From Aedes albopictus (lineage: Eukaryota; Arthropoda; Insecta; Diptera; Culicidae): a stretch of 64,000 nt of DNA. The stretch's first letter is position 1. Each line of letters opens with the position of its first letter. Positions 21,357 to 32,463 of the stretch are shown piece by piece. Position numbers and translations under genes: made by a program. A model generated the notes under the pieces. That model was not told where the DNA came from, searched no databases, and saw nothing but the letters and a program-made list of their open reading frames with translations. The stretch spans positions 361,525,238 through 361,589,237 of the forward strand of contig NC_085138.1 of NCBI RefSeq assembly GCF_035046485.1. The letters are read 5' to 3'.

Positions 21357-22025
21357 CAAAGCTTATGCAATTTCTGAAAGAACTTCTGAAAAATACCTGG
21401 AGAACCGCAGAAGCAACTTCAAAAAAAAAAATCTTTGTAAATTTCCTGCAGGAATCACTGAAAATATTTTTTTAGGGCTTTTTAGATAAACCCTGGGAAG
21501 CAGTAATCCCTGAAGGATTTGTAAAGAAATATTCAGAAGAAATTCTGAAAAACTCTTTAAGAGAACTTTTAAAGAAATTTCTATAGAAATCCTCAAGATT
21601 CTGAAGAAGTTTGTAGAGATAAGAATACCTTCTCGAAGGCATTTCAGAAGAAAGCACAGCAGGAATTTTGTAGAAAACAATTTCTCAAGAAATCTTTAGC
21701 AGAATCCCTCTAGTAGACTGAGAAAGTATTTTTGAATTGATCTCCTTCTCGGGAAACGCTTGGTATATTTCCTAAAAAGAATATTAAAAAAAAATATATA
21801 TAGGAAAATATCTGGAGAAGTCCTTAATTAAAACTCTTGGAGAATTTTCTGAAACTATTTCTGGAGAAATCTGCGGATGAATTATTGAAAAACAAAAAAT
21901 CCTGTACGAATACCTGGAGAACGTCTGCAAAGATCCCTAAAACCCCTCTTGACTGAGTCTTGAGATGTTTCTATGAGAAGTTCCGTAAAAATTCCGAGGA
22001 AATATGTTTGATTTGGTTTTTCTTT
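21357..22025. repeat. Degenerate phrase repeat, fifth block
   Basis: Phrases such as gaaatttctatagaaatcc and ttctggagaaatct in the opposite orientation to the preceding block. Minus-strand open frames here are repeat by-products. Confidence 0.7.
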
Positions 22026-22527
22026 TTAAGATTTTTTTGGAGAAATTATAGGAGTTTTTTTTACCTAACCATTTATTTGAGGCTCATGCGCCAACAGGCA
22101 TAACGGAGCCGAATTCAATTATTTTTTTTACAATTTTATGTTTTTGACTAATAAACTATGTTAGTTTTGGGGAACCGTAAAACTCGCGGTTTGGTCGAGG
22201 TTAGGGGTAACAATAATATTTGAGGAAAGGATAGGGTGATAAGGGCTTTTCGTTGACACATGACGGCATAATGTGGCTTATTGCTGCTGGTCAAACGTGA
22301 AAATATAGGAGTTATTATCCTTATAGGTAATGCCGGATAAACTTCTGGAGTATCGCTGCATGAACTACTGCAGGTATCTTTAGAGGAATTCCTGCCTGAA
22401 TGATGATGATGATGATGATTTTGTTCTGTAGCAAGGCATCTGCCTTGTAATCTGAAAAGCGGTTTGATCAATGTTGTGCTGTTGTTAGTGATCAGGCATT
22501 CTCCTGTATGAAAGGCCAAAAAGGGTT
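22026..22527. other. Unassigned sequence upstream of the Penelope-like element
   Basis: Contains 'tttgaggctcatgcgccaac' and 'cggagccgaattcaat', which look like an LTR or UTR fragment common in Aedes, and a minus-strand open frame 22148-22519 with a run of six histidines from an ATG/ATC triplet repeat. No family recognised. Confidence 0.35.
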
Positions 22528-23490
22528 TTGCGGACCCGCAAGCAGAGACACTTGTGCGAAACCCGCGTCAGGGGAAAAGAATCGCCTTCCAAAAGCAAAT
22601 TCTCACGAACAACCGTAAACAACACGTACAGCATAAGGAATTCGGAGGAATTTTGTGAGCATATCAACAGCTGCACTGTATGGCCTGGATACGTAATGGT
22701 ATCCTTTGATGTGGTTTCATTATTCACAAACATCCCGGTGGAATTGGTGAGGAAAGGCATCCTGAACCAGTGGAACAACATAAAGGAACCTGGACCTATT
22801 TCTGGAGATCGTGGTTTTTGTCATCGAGGCTACTTCGTATGCCAACAAAAACACTACCAACAAATCGCTGGCACAGCTATGGGTAGCCCGCTGTCACCGG
22901 TGCTAGCAGAGATCGTCACTGGTGAACTGGTGGATACAGTGTTGTCCAAACTAAATGTGCACATTCCGATCTTGAAGAAGTTTGTTGACGACTTCTTCAT
23001 CGTGATTCCTGCCAACGAAGTAGATACAGTATTGGGTGCATTTAACGACTATCACCCAAAACTGCAATTCACGGTAGAATACGAAGTTGCCGGGAGGCTG
23101 CCATTCCTCGACATGGTCGTTGTCCGCAACGAAGATCAATCATTCTCCACAGATTGGTTTATGAAGCCGATCGCATCTGGACGGATCCTAAACTATTTCT
23201 CGCTGCACCCAAAACACCTAAAAATGAATGTGGCATACAACTTCGTCAAAAAGGTAAACACCCTTTCGACGATCAAAACGGAGCAACAGAAAAAGGAGAC
23301 AGTGATGAGCATACTGAAGCTAAACGACTACCCCGTCTCGTTAATTAATAGACTAATTAACCGACACAACGAAAGAAGAATGACAACACCAGCACAACCA
23401 GAAAATGACGATCAACAAAGCAATATTTATAAGTCGATTCCATACATAGTAGGGCTAACACAGCAGATCACACAATACATTAAAAGATGA
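22528..23490 (+). CDS. Penelope-like element reverse transcriptase, 5'-truncated
   Basis: This 320-residue frame carries the palm motifs of Penelope-like reverse transcriptases: motif A SFDVVSLFTNIP (residues 59-70, catalytic Asp61), motif B GTAMGSPLSP (115-124), motif C FVDD (152-155, two catalytic Asp) and PFLDMVV (192-198). The enzyme copies element RNA into DNA at the target. Family members carry some 200 further residues upstream (N-terminal region and fingers); here the protein-like match begins near residue 25, so the copy is 5'-truncated and the ATG at 22528 is only the first available one. A TGA at 23488 separates it from the endonuclease, which stays in the same frame, so the two were one polyprotein. 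The palm motifs are intact. Confidence 0.9.
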   Translation: MRTRKQRHLCETRVRGKESPSKSKFSRTTVNNTYSIRNSEEFCEHINSCTVWPGYVMVSFDVVSLFTNIPVELVRKGILNQWNNIKEPGPISGDRGFCHRGYFVCQQKHYQQIAGTAMGSPLSPVLAEIVTGELVDTVLSKLNVHIPILKKFVDDFFIVIPANEVDTVLGAFNDYHPKLQFTVEYEVAGRLPFLDMVVVRNEDQSFSTDWFMKPIASGRILNYFSLHPKHLKMNVAYNFVKKVNTLSTIKTEQQKKETVMSILKLNDYPVSLINRLINRHNERRMTTPAQPENDDQQSNIYKSIPYIVGLTQQITQYIKR

Positions 23491-24301
23491 AATGAATTTG
23501 ACAATATTAGCATAGTACATTATAACAACAACACAGTGGGTTCATTATATAAAGCTATGAAAGGGAGGACAGATACATATCAGCGTAATAACGTAATTTA
23601 CTGTATTGGTTGTCAACAGTGTGATGCCAAATACGTTAGCATGACAACCAATAAGTTACAAACACGTATATACGGACATAAATCTGATGTCAATCTCCTG
23701 GACAAAATCACACAAATAGAAAACACTTCAGACAAATTACATAAACTGAGCAATCTGAGGGAAAGAACAGCAATGATGAACCACTATGTTGGCACAGGCC
23801 ACAGATTTGATCTGCAAAACGCCAATGTATTAGATTGTAGCTTAAAAACAAATAGACTACACAGTCAATCGCGTTCGGTAATTTTTACCGAAATCTCAAC
23901 CGCTAAGCGTTCGGTAATGAATTTTTAACGAAATTCTGTAAAAAAAATAACAAATTTCGGTAAAATGTTATCGTTTATCTGTCAAACTCTAACGAACTTC
24001 GGTAAAAGTTGCTACCTTTACCGATTTTTTCCTGTAAAACAAACTTAACGGTTGAGATTTCGGTAAAACATTACCGAAGTCGGTGATTTTTTCTAACTGT
24101 GTACCAATATTAGAGATATGCCATATAATGACAACAGAAAACATAAACAAACGGACAGATGTAGACGGGTTACACACATGTTATACAGGTATCATGCACA
24201 CACTGAAAAGATTATCTCACAGAAACAGACATAGTAGGAACGATCTTGACACCAATACAACAGAAATAGATGAAGCACAAATGAATCAAAATGACGAATA
24301 A
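23491..24301 (+). pseudogene. GIY-YIG endonuclease domain of the same Penelope-like element, interrupted
   Basis: In frame after the TGA the sequence runs on as VHYNNNTVGSLYKAMKG and then the endonuclease: NNVIYCIGCQQC (the GIY strand with the Penelope-type CxxC zinc ligands), KYVSMTTNKLQTR (the YIG strand, here YVS, followed by the conserved Arg) and a His. After NYHVGTGHRFDLQNA-like sequence the frame is cut at 23859 by a 242-bp MITE. Removing the MITE and one TA continues in frame with ILEICHIMTTEN, which holds the expected catalytic Glu, to a stop at 24299. The enzyme makes the target nick that primes reverse transcription. It is disabled here by the stop, the MITE and the weakened YIG motif. 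Confidence 0.85.
23860..24101. mobile_element. 242-bp TA-flanked MITE inside the Penelope endonuclease
   Basis: It starts CACAGT and ends ACTGTG between TA at 23858-23859 and 24102-24103. Inner inverted arms repeat 'ttcggtaa', 'taccgaaatctcaaccg' and their complements several times. The exact restoration of the host reading frame on removal confirms the boundaries. No coding capacity. Confidence 0.9.
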
Positions 24302-24780
24302 CGTAGGCAGTAAAGACAATTGAAGTTGAACAGCTAGACAGTGAGTAAAGTGTTATATGGAATTGTGGGCGAAAAAAAAAAAAGAAAAACACAGTGGAGG
24401 CGTATAAATGGCAGTACTAGATCACCAAACCGTAAGTTTAAATTAGGACGCAAACCACACAATATGACACTTAAAACAAACACTTTTCATAGGACCATGC
24501 AACAACGAAACATAGACAACACTTCAGAGACAAGTGTAAACCAAATAAAATTAGATCCCTGAGGAAGATCCAAATCGGGATCGAAACGTTGGAGCCAAGA
24601 TAATAAATTCGTAGGCCAATTTATTAAGACTGCAAGCCAGACCAAAGTAAATCCAAAGAACAACTGCAAATTCAAGCCTTCGACTGACAGAATACTCCCA
24701 ATAGATGGGGTCGAAGAGCCCGCTCTCAATCCACGAAATGCTAACAACAAGAGGAGGCAGTCCCAGGCTCCGTCCAAATA
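24302..24780 (+). other. 3' non-coding part of the Penelope-like element
   Basis: Follows the endonuclease stop without a recognisable break. Contains an A-rich run (24369-24383) and the hammerhead-like core at 24559. The end of the element is not defined by a duplication; it is somewhere before the (AT)n run. Confidence 0.5.
24559..24599 (+). ncRNA. Hammerhead-like core motif, incomplete
   Basis: CTGAGGA (24559-24565), a stem GATCC/GGATC (24567-24571 with 24578-24582) and GAAA (24583-24586) match the two conserved boxes and stem II of a hammerhead ribozyme. Such motifs have been reported in Penelope-like elements. The downstream part (cgttggagccaaga) does not give a clean stem III followed by a UH cleavage site, and there is an extra A before stem II, so self-cleavage is doubtful. 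Confidence 0.4.
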
Positions 24781-24828
24781 GTTTCAATCAGGTGCCCTGA
24801 TTGTCCCTCTTTTTCCCAATATATGATA

Positions 24829-24941
<113 letters not shown>

Positions 24942-25139
24942 ATTTTTTATTATATGATAGAACCTAGGATAGAACATTCTTACCTTTTTCTCATCTGAAA
25001 ACTAAACGGTTATGATTTTATTTCGTTAGCGTTCTTACAAGAAATTAACCTGAATCCCCTTGAAATAAAATGCTTATTAGCAGTAAAAATTCATATGTAA
25101 CACATACATAAGTACACCAAACTTACATCTTGAAAAGTA

Positions 25140-25425
25140 CATACATTTTTTAAAGAATCCCTGAATGAATTTCTAGAAAGACCACATTTTTGGAGAAATA
25201 TCTGAAGAAATCCATGGATGAATGTTGGAGGAATTTCCTTGGACTTGGAATTCATGTACAAATTTATGGACGAGTCTCATTGGAGATTTTTGAACGAATC
25301 TGCACAGAAATACCTTGAAGAATCCCTGGAAAAATTTCTAAGCAAGTCTGTGGAAGATTTTCCAAAGAAATTATCGAAGAAATTTCTTATGGAACCTTTG
25401 ATAGTTGAAGATTTTTTTTTATAGT
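25140..25425. repeat. Degenerate phrase repeat, sixth block
   Basis: Phrases gaatccctgaatgaatttct and gaaatatctgaagaaatcc like the earlier field. The open frame 25218-25424 is a by-product. It resumes at 26100 after the intervening MITE. Confidence 0.7.
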
Positions 25426-25436
25426 ATCTATGGATG

Positions 25437-26082
25437 ACGGGGATTTTCGGCTTCCAGTCTTCACGTAATCATAAACGGATTTATGCTAGACCACTGTATC
25501 ACCAACAACCACCAATCTCTATTAGACAGGGTAGAAGTATTGGATTCAAGCCACACAAAAAACAGAATCTAGCTATATTAGAGTCATGTCACATCCCTAA
25601 CACACAACACACAAGCGAACCGACACCGATAACCTGAGCGGCACGTATGCCGGGGAATTACACACAGTTAAAACGATACGACACACTACACACAGACGAA
25701 CAGTGGAATAGGCGCGCAATAGTAGTCATCACTATAACGAGACACAGACAGAATCCGAAATTGGCGCGAAAGTGACCGGCAAGAACAAGAGTGTAGGAGG
25801 TAAAACAAAACCCAATGTAAGTGAACCGGTAGATTTGAAAAAGGGCGCCAACGATCGAACTCAACCACTGAATGGATGACATGCGACTATGTTCAACACA
25901 TTCTAACTCACGATTGAACGGAGTGATTATCTGTAAGATTTTGTAAACTATGTTGTTAAATGTTGTACTAAATAATATGGTCCATTTGTAGATCCTTCGA
26001 AAAAAGCTCAATACATGTAGCCATGTAGGTGTAGAGCATAAATCCGTTTATGATTACGCGGACTGGAAGCCGAAAATCCCCG
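25437..26082. mobile_element. TIR element with CGGGGATTTTCGG ends
   Basis: The left arm CGGGGATTTTCGGCTTCCAG and its continuation 'cgtaatcataaacggattta' is mirrored at the right with one short gap, about 50 bp each. The element separates two blocks of phrase repeat. A 9-bp tatggatga precedes the left end and reappears at about 26121, beyond the right arm, but this phrase is common in the background, so the duplication is unresolved. A minus-strand frame 25658-26011 has no known domain. Confidence 0.7.
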
Positions 26083-26099
26083 TAACATAACCACAATCA

Positions 26100-26290
26100 C
26101 AGTCGATCCCTATACATTTATGGATGACTTCCTTAAAGAATTTCTGTAAGGATTACTGATAACATCTATGGAGATTTTTTTTAGGAAACCCATGGAAGCT
26201 TTTCTAGAGATATTTTTGATGAAATTTCTGGAGTAGACGATTCAAAAATTCAAAAGGAAATTCAAGAGCAAATTCTGAAGCAATCCTTGA
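26100..26290. repeat. Degenerate phrase repeat, resumed
   Basis: Phrases 'gatgacttccttaaagaatt' and 'ggagtagacgattc' continue the block interrupted at 25437. Confidence 0.65.
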
Positions 26291-26824
26291 CATCGAATCA
26301 GGCTGGTAAGGATTTTTGATACCAACACACAGTGTGGAACAGAAGTGTCTGGTTTAAATACGGAATTAGGAAAGCGAAGGCCATGGTGCATTGATGGAGC
26401 AAATGGAAAGCATGATGAGAATCGACTTAGGAGAACCTCGAGGACATCCACTGGAATCTGAATCGAGCAATAACAAAAAAAAAAAAAACGATAGTAGCAC
26501 AAGATCCCAGAAAAAGACGGAATATAAACTTTTTTTTTATTTCTTAGTCCTTGTTTCTACAGGTCTCTCCAGGAACTCGATACGCAAGGTTGGAATTGGT
26601 CGTATATCAACCGAGTAATCCACTAAAAGTGGCTTTTGAGAGGCTTTCTTAGAGAATATAGAACCTCTATTGGCTCTGTTAAATGTGTTCTTTATCCGAC
26701 TATAGAGCCGACTTAATGCCAATTTTACGGCTTAATAATTATTTTGGATTCTTTCACTTTTCAACGTTTTGGCATTTTAGTATTAAATAAGTTTATTGAG
26801 TAAATAAGGGCGGAATTAATTCAG
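26291..26824. other. Unassigned; possible retroposon end with poly-A
   Basis: A plus-strand stretch ending in 'aataacaaaaaaaaaaaaaa' (about 26470-26489) could be the 3' end of a decayed retroposon, since frames before it look codon-like. No conserved motif is recognised. The rest to 26824 is unassigned. Confidence 0.25.
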
Positions 26825-26829
26825 TTTAA

Positions 26830-27255
26830 ATAAGGGCGAAAGTGACATGAGCGTGTTCTCTTCATCGACACTCTCTTCTTCAAATTAAAGTGACAAGATG
26901 CAAGTATGGTTGCACTTTTTGGTCATAAATCGCTAGGTTGCGATGCAATCTAGCGTCTAAGAGGTTGGCGTTAAGCCAGACCGGACTATCTGTTTTTCAA
27001 TGATTTCGAGAAAATGTCTTGCAAGCACTTGAAAATTCAAATATTTAGCATTATTTTCAAAAACACTATTATTTTTTAAGTAATGACACATCTGCATCAA
27101 AATAACATCAAAAAGTTCAGATCTCACGAATTTCTTAGCTCTGACTGAACGCCGACCACGTGTAAAAAAGTTCGATTGAATTTGCATCTTGTCACTTTAA
27201 TTTGCAGAAGTGAGAGTCGATGAAGAGAACTTGCTCATGTTACTTTCGCCCTTAT
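26830..27255. mobile_element. TIR element flanked by TTAA (or TA)
   Basis: Ends ATAAGGGCGAAAGT and ACTTTCGCCCTTAT, continuing to about 85-bp arms that include 'gttctcttcatcgac' and 'attaaagtgacaagatgcaa'. TTAA flanks both sides (26826-26829 and 27256-27259), which would mean piggyBac-like insertion. A TA duplication with slightly longer ends fits equally well. 426 bp, no coding capacity. Confidence 0.75.
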
Positions 27256-27559
27256 TTAAACTCAATCTAGTAGTATTTCGAAGTTTTTTCACTCAACCTG
27301 TGTAATTAAATAAATTGTATTTCATGACGGTTGTAAGAATCTCCTCAAAACTAAATAAACTTTCTATAGTTGCTTAACCCAACTAACAATCACTTATTTA
27401 ACAGGCACCATTATGACGAGTTAATTCAGCATAATATTGAATAACATTTTAATTATTTTCACGTACAACCTATGTTCGGGTTTTGTTCACACAAATTTGG
27501 AGAAGTTATATAGCATCATGTTGTGCACCGACTTAATTTTTTGTTGTCAAAGCGTATTA

Positions 27560-27790
27560 CAAATGCACAAGAAAGTTGTTATTAAGCTTTGGCAAAAATG
27601 ACTGATAATAAATAAAATGCAAAAATGTTGAACTCTCACGAGAGTAATTATTTGCTCCCATGTTGAAAACACCTATTATGAAATAAGAATTACATATAAA
27701 ATTACCTAAATCTGGATTAGATCTCGAGATCTGTCGATTGCCAGCCGCATGCCTTCCTATCTGCGCCATCCTAGAGATGGTGAGATGCAG
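27560..27790 (-). mobile_element. tRNA-headed SINE-like repeat
   Basis: On the minus strand 'aggatggcgcagataggaag' has an A-box-like TGGCGCAGATAGG and, some 35 bp on, 'gagatctaatcc' as a weak B box, followed by an AT-rich body. The cloverleaf does not close, so it is not a tRNA gene. A minus-strand frame 27557-27886 runs through it. Confidence 0.45.
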
Positions 27791-28128
27791 CACCCAAAGC
27801 AAAACATAATCTTCAAATGACTCAATAATGATCACTCCTGAACTTGTGTTCAGCAGTGGTGAATTAGCACAGCACGTGGTAATCAACTGAACAACGCCTT
27901 AAACTTCAACAGCTGTTCATGTTCAGGCCAAAACACGTGTTTCCCATTCTGATTTCGCTGTCAGTATCTTTATCGCACGGTGAGAAAACTTGTAACGAAT
28001 GCGGCCAAAAAGTGTTGGTCCTTATTGAAGATATTGCTTCCAGACGAACTAATTGCGATATGAATATGTTTTTATTTTTATTATTAAATATCGATCCTTA
28101 AAAATGTATGATAATATGTGGTGTGGTA

Positions 28129-28722
28129 CACTCAAACCTCCATTTAGGTAGGATCCATTTAGGTAAAATCTATTTAGGTCCCTCCATTTAGGTAACGTTA
28201 CCTAAATAGAATTTGGTTGTGTTCAGAACAGTTGGAGTACTTAAGATTGATGACGTCATATCCGACATTAACCTATCATTCACCTGTTTTTATTTTAGCC
28301 TCCAAACCCAACATAGACCCAACAGTTGTTCGATGTTGGTCCAACAGTGGCCCAACATACGATAAAAATTTACCCGACATTGACCCGACATTCAACAATT
28401 TTTCAGTCTGGCGGAATTTTTCAGGGTTTTTTGTGTTCCGTGCCCAGCTAGTCATTTGCATGATAATTCTCACCTGAGACCCTCCAAAACCCTCGAAAAC
28501 GCCCCTGAAGCCCCTCCCCTACAGAAACTCCCTTGAAAGTTCTCTGAAACTCCGCATGACCATCTTTAAATCTCCTATTCGAGTCACTCTCCCTAGTTAA
28601 ACTTCTCTGCAACCTTGTACTCCATTTAGGTAATGAACTGAATCCATTTAGGTAATGAATCCATTTAGGTGAAAATTCTATTTAGGCAGTCCCGACTCAT
28701 TACCTAAATGGAGGTTTTGGTG
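28129..28722. mobile_element. 594-bp TA-flanked element with CACYMAAACCTCCATTTAGG ends
   Basis: Left end CACTCAAACCTCCATTTAGG and right-end complement CACCAAAACCTCCATTTAGG, with TA at 28127-28128 and 28723-28724. The phrase ccatttaggta is repeated four times near the left end and three more near the right. The middle holds two unrelated segments: 'cccaacagttg'-type repeats (28300-28400) and a phrase repeat 'ccctccaaaaccctcg' (28480-28600). Non-coding. Confidence 0.85.
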
Positions 28723-28724
28723 TA

Positions 28725-29999
28725 CGGTATTGGACATGGTGCATTCACAGCATATGTTTAGGTAATCTACTCATGCTCAGTCAAAGATCCGTTAAGCATT
28801 TTTTTTATTTATGCTTTTGTTATGGAATCTTGATATTATGTTCAATAAATAGTGCATAAGGATGATTAGGAATACTTGAAATGTGTCGATTTCTGATTGC
28901 TGTTTGGTTATCTAGGTGACTGTGGGAACAATATTCAGTGAACACGACAGCACTGAAATGTCAAATGCATCGATCCAAGCGTCTCGTACAATCGAACCGC
29001 TGCGGAAGATAAAAAATATACAAGATATTTTGTTACAGACTAATAATAATAAATAAATGCCTCATTTTTACGTTGTTTACGTCTCTTGGCACTCAATGTT
29101 AAACTACATAATTATTTTCTGTTTCATTTTATGTGATTCGTTTAAAATTTTGGTTCTTTAATAACTTGGTTGTCTAAACAGTTTTAGCCATGATTTATCC
29201 CATAATCCGAACAAAGTTCCGATGACGGGCTGAAGGCGTTTATTTGAAAGTGAAAAGCACATTGTTCAGGAGCATATGCTTATCGATACATCAGCCTAAT
29301 GAGATACACGAAAATGTTTTGTTAAATTTTTTTGTTAAGGAAAAAATGCTTGTCGAATAAATTTCTTGTTAAACTTTTGACAAGTGTTTCAATTTATCAT
29401 TGTTGATACCGATGAGGAAAGTCGAACATTGACTATTTTCTCAATTGAAAAATAATTCAAACAGTAAGGCCGGAACAAATCTCATTTTCTTCTTGTGTAA
29501 CTTTGCTCGTTGACTCGTCAAGGGGGTGGATAATAAATAATAAATGTACATGTTGATTAGTTACCCAAACAATTAGGCAAAATTGTAAAACTCATCGGAT
29601 TTGTTAAGAAATTTTCTCGACAACTCTAATTTCAGTTCAAAATTTTTAAATTTTTGTATAATTTATTTGTTTCCCCCCCTCAAAATGTTGAATTCCGGCC
29701 AAAATTTTCCGAGGGGGGGTGACATTAGAGAAAATCGAAATTTGTTTCAGCCTAATGTGGAGAGCAAAATTTTAGTTCAGCTATCATTGCCATTATTAAG
29801 CAACAATTCAGCAAGCTTGTTTGTTTGTGACTTGTATTGTTAGTTGGGAAGCTATTATTGACTAATATGGCAAATAGTACTAAACCGGTGCTAAACCTTT
29901 AAACCCAGCTCAAGGACCCCCCCCCCCCCCCCCCTACGAGAATTCCCTTACTACTGCCAACTGCACTGGACACGTGTTTCGGTTTTAATCATTTTGCGT
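28725..29999. other. Unassigned AT-rich sequence with a poly-C run
   Basis: No motif recognised. A homopolymer of about 18 C lies at 29917-29934 and a shorter one at 29674-29680. The open frame 29601-29843 is not convincing. Confidence 0.4.
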
Positions 30000-31340
30000 T
30001 TCTTTCATACTCGCGCGGCGGATGAGCGAGTTCCGTGGGACCGGGACGACTAGCGCGCTGCATCGAACGAACCATCCAAATGCTCTTTCGCTTGTTCCCT
30101 CACGACACTACACGGTGGTACTTTCTCTCAGCGGCCCCTTATCGCTCCGGCATCGCGCGCTCGCTCATTCGTCCAAAGGTTTGGCCATTTTCCCTCTCTT
30201 TTCACCCACCCGAAACGCTCGTTGAAACTGACTTGGCCTAGCTCGGGCCCCGTCCGGAGATAATTTGAATTTTCAAAGAAGCACATTTTTCCTTTGGAGC
30301 TCGCCCGTCGCCGCAGTTAGACATCAGTCTTATTTTAAGTCGCTCGCGCGCGCATCGTGTCTTTCGCGTTCCGCTACCGCTCGGAGTGATGTTCTTAAGT
30401 GCATCGGGGCGCGTTAATCCTCATGGAGAAATCCGGCGCTCGCTGGCTGGACAAGTCGTCGTCGTCGCCGTAGTCGTCCAGTGTGTTAATTAATCAAAGC
30501 CCGCTGAAGGGTCGCCGCGGATCGTTCGATCGGTCGGTCGGTCGATCGAGGAGCGATCGATCGACTGCTGCTGCCCAAAGTGATTAAGTATAGCGAGTCG
30601 GGCAGGACTTGGCCGCAGTACGGCCGGAGGATTCAGCTGCCATCAATCTACACCGTAACGGCAGGCGTGTAGGGTGTCTGTTCACATCTTACCGGGCAGC
30701 ATTAGATATTTTTGAAATACTTCTAATACTGTCAGGTAAAGATGTCGTCCGAACCCAATTCCATCGGATTCGGCTGTGCGGAACCTTACAAATGCTGGAG
30801 AAAATCTGCGGATTGGATCGCCCGTTCTGGAGATGCGCACAATGTGCGCGAAGTGGTGATGATGATGAAAATGTGTGACGTGGTACATGGAAGAGAATGT
30901 GCGCGGTTCGGGACAGGCTGGAGGGATCGGAGTCCGGGACCGCTAAAGAACGATATGCGCGAGTCCTCCTCGGTAATTGTGCTGTGAATAGGCAATTTAT
31001 GGAGGGACGCTTGACTCGCTCGACTCTCCGTGTGCCGCGTGTGATGTGATAAGAAAAGGGGCTCCATATATTCTTCTCGGCGTGAACAACAGAAAAATGC
31101 TGATCCCCTCGCGCGAAGTGAATGTGCTGATTTATGGAACATTTCCGTTGTGTATGAGATATGCGATGCGTGTGCAGTAGGGTGGACCAAGACTATGTGG
31201 GAACTGTGAACAGTTTGAAATTCCACATTTTGGCTCCTGTAATGAAAGCAATGGCGATCAATTGGATCGTCCTGAAATCCGGGATCATTTTGCGTCTGGT
31301 AAGTGCTGCAGCTACAAATTCAAAAGTTGCAAACAAAAAA
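30000..31340 (+). other. GC/CpG-rich island, possible host promoter and 5' UTR
   Basis: A 1.3-kb island with dense CpG (ctcgcgcgcgcatcg, gatcgatcgactgctg), an Inr-like acatcagtctt at 30321, and a good splice donor CAG|GTAAAG at about 30734. This layout resembles the 5' UTR exon of a long insect gene. Open frames here (30609-30987 plus, 30682-31226 minus) overlap on both strands and lack known domains. Host origin is inference from composition and the absence of transposon signatures. Confidence 0.35.
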
Positions 31341-31564
31341 CTCTACTAAATGCTTGAAATTGATAAATTTATCTCGTTTGTAAAATGTAGAATCTATAGA
31401 AATGACCCGAGGAAGTTTAGGGTGATTGAATACTATGTTCGGGTGATGAGAGTTGATTTGATATAGCAAATATGAGCTACACAACTCACGTGAAGTCTTT
31501 TTGAGTATCCTAAAAGCGCAACTGCTTCATAAGCCTTCGTCAAAGCTGCAGGTCAAATATGCCC

Positions 31565-31715
31565 TTTAGACTGGGTCAACGTTGTATGGGAAATTAAAAT
31601 TAAACCGCATCAACCAGGATCAAAGCTTTTTCGATCCATATTAGCGTAAAAAAAACTGTGCAAGATTTGGGTGTGATTAGTGTAGTATACGAGCGCATGC
31701 GGTTGAATTTTTTTT
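31565..31715. mobile_element. Diverged half-copy of the 44714 MITE family
   Basis: 'ctgggtcaacgttgtatggg', 'gatcaaagctttttcgatcc' and 'ctgtgcaagatttgggtgtg' follow the order of the left half of the element at 44714-45398. Only one arm is present. Confidence 0.5.
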
Positions 31716-32460
31716 CTTCACACTTAGAAAAAAAATGTTAATTTAGAGGTCAAAACATGTCAATTTACGTCTTCGAGGGCATCCCAAAATAAAACTTATT
31801 TGTTCTTAGAGACTAGCAATCGCTAGAACCAATTCGACATATAAAAATTGAATATTAGCATGGATCCGTATTCCAGCTTACTAACTGAGTAATAAACCGA
31901 TACCTCCCGGCTATTTCACTAAGTTAGAAGGTGCTTGATAAATATGATATCTACTGGCTACTGGTTCTACGTTTTTGGTGCAATGAATTTGTTGACATCT
32001 AACGCAACCAAACAATACACCCGATTCTTTTTTTTTGCACAGGTCGGGTTTTGCTATAACCACTGAATCAAAAGTCAACCATCGCGCAACAACAATGGCA
32101 ATGTCGCAGCCTGCATTTGTTGCGACAATCCACCCAATGCGAAATAAGTTTGTCCCAACTTGAACAGAATAGGATAAAGATCATACACTACAAGTTCAGA
32201 GATTTTTAAGACTTACATTGCGATTTTCGAGCGGTAACTTCGAGTCGGTAAACACTGCAACGCTGTTAAGGATCTAGCATCAAACAGATTCGATTTTGGG
32301 TTAGTATTAATCGATTATTCACGAGTTGAAAAGTACGCAATAAATTCAGTTACCGTTTTGTCTCCAACAAAAATTTTAGAGATCATGTCATTATCTGTTA
32401 CCAGCTAGGACAAAGAGTAATCGCTTGTTGCTTGTTTTGTGTCTCTTTTGTCTGACAATT
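31716..32460. other. Unassigned sequence
   Basis: AT-rich, no coding motif, no termini. Nothing more can be supported. Confidence 0.4.
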
Positions 32461-32463
32461 CTC

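Noticed and set aside
22148..22519. 123-codon minus-strand frame with six histidines
   Set aside because: The histidines come from an ATG/ATC triplet run and the rest has no recognisable motif.
25428..26129. 9-bp tatggatga as target duplication of the 25437 element
   Set aside because: The right copy lies about 40 bp outside the inverted arm, and tatggatga-like phrases are common in the surrounding repeat.
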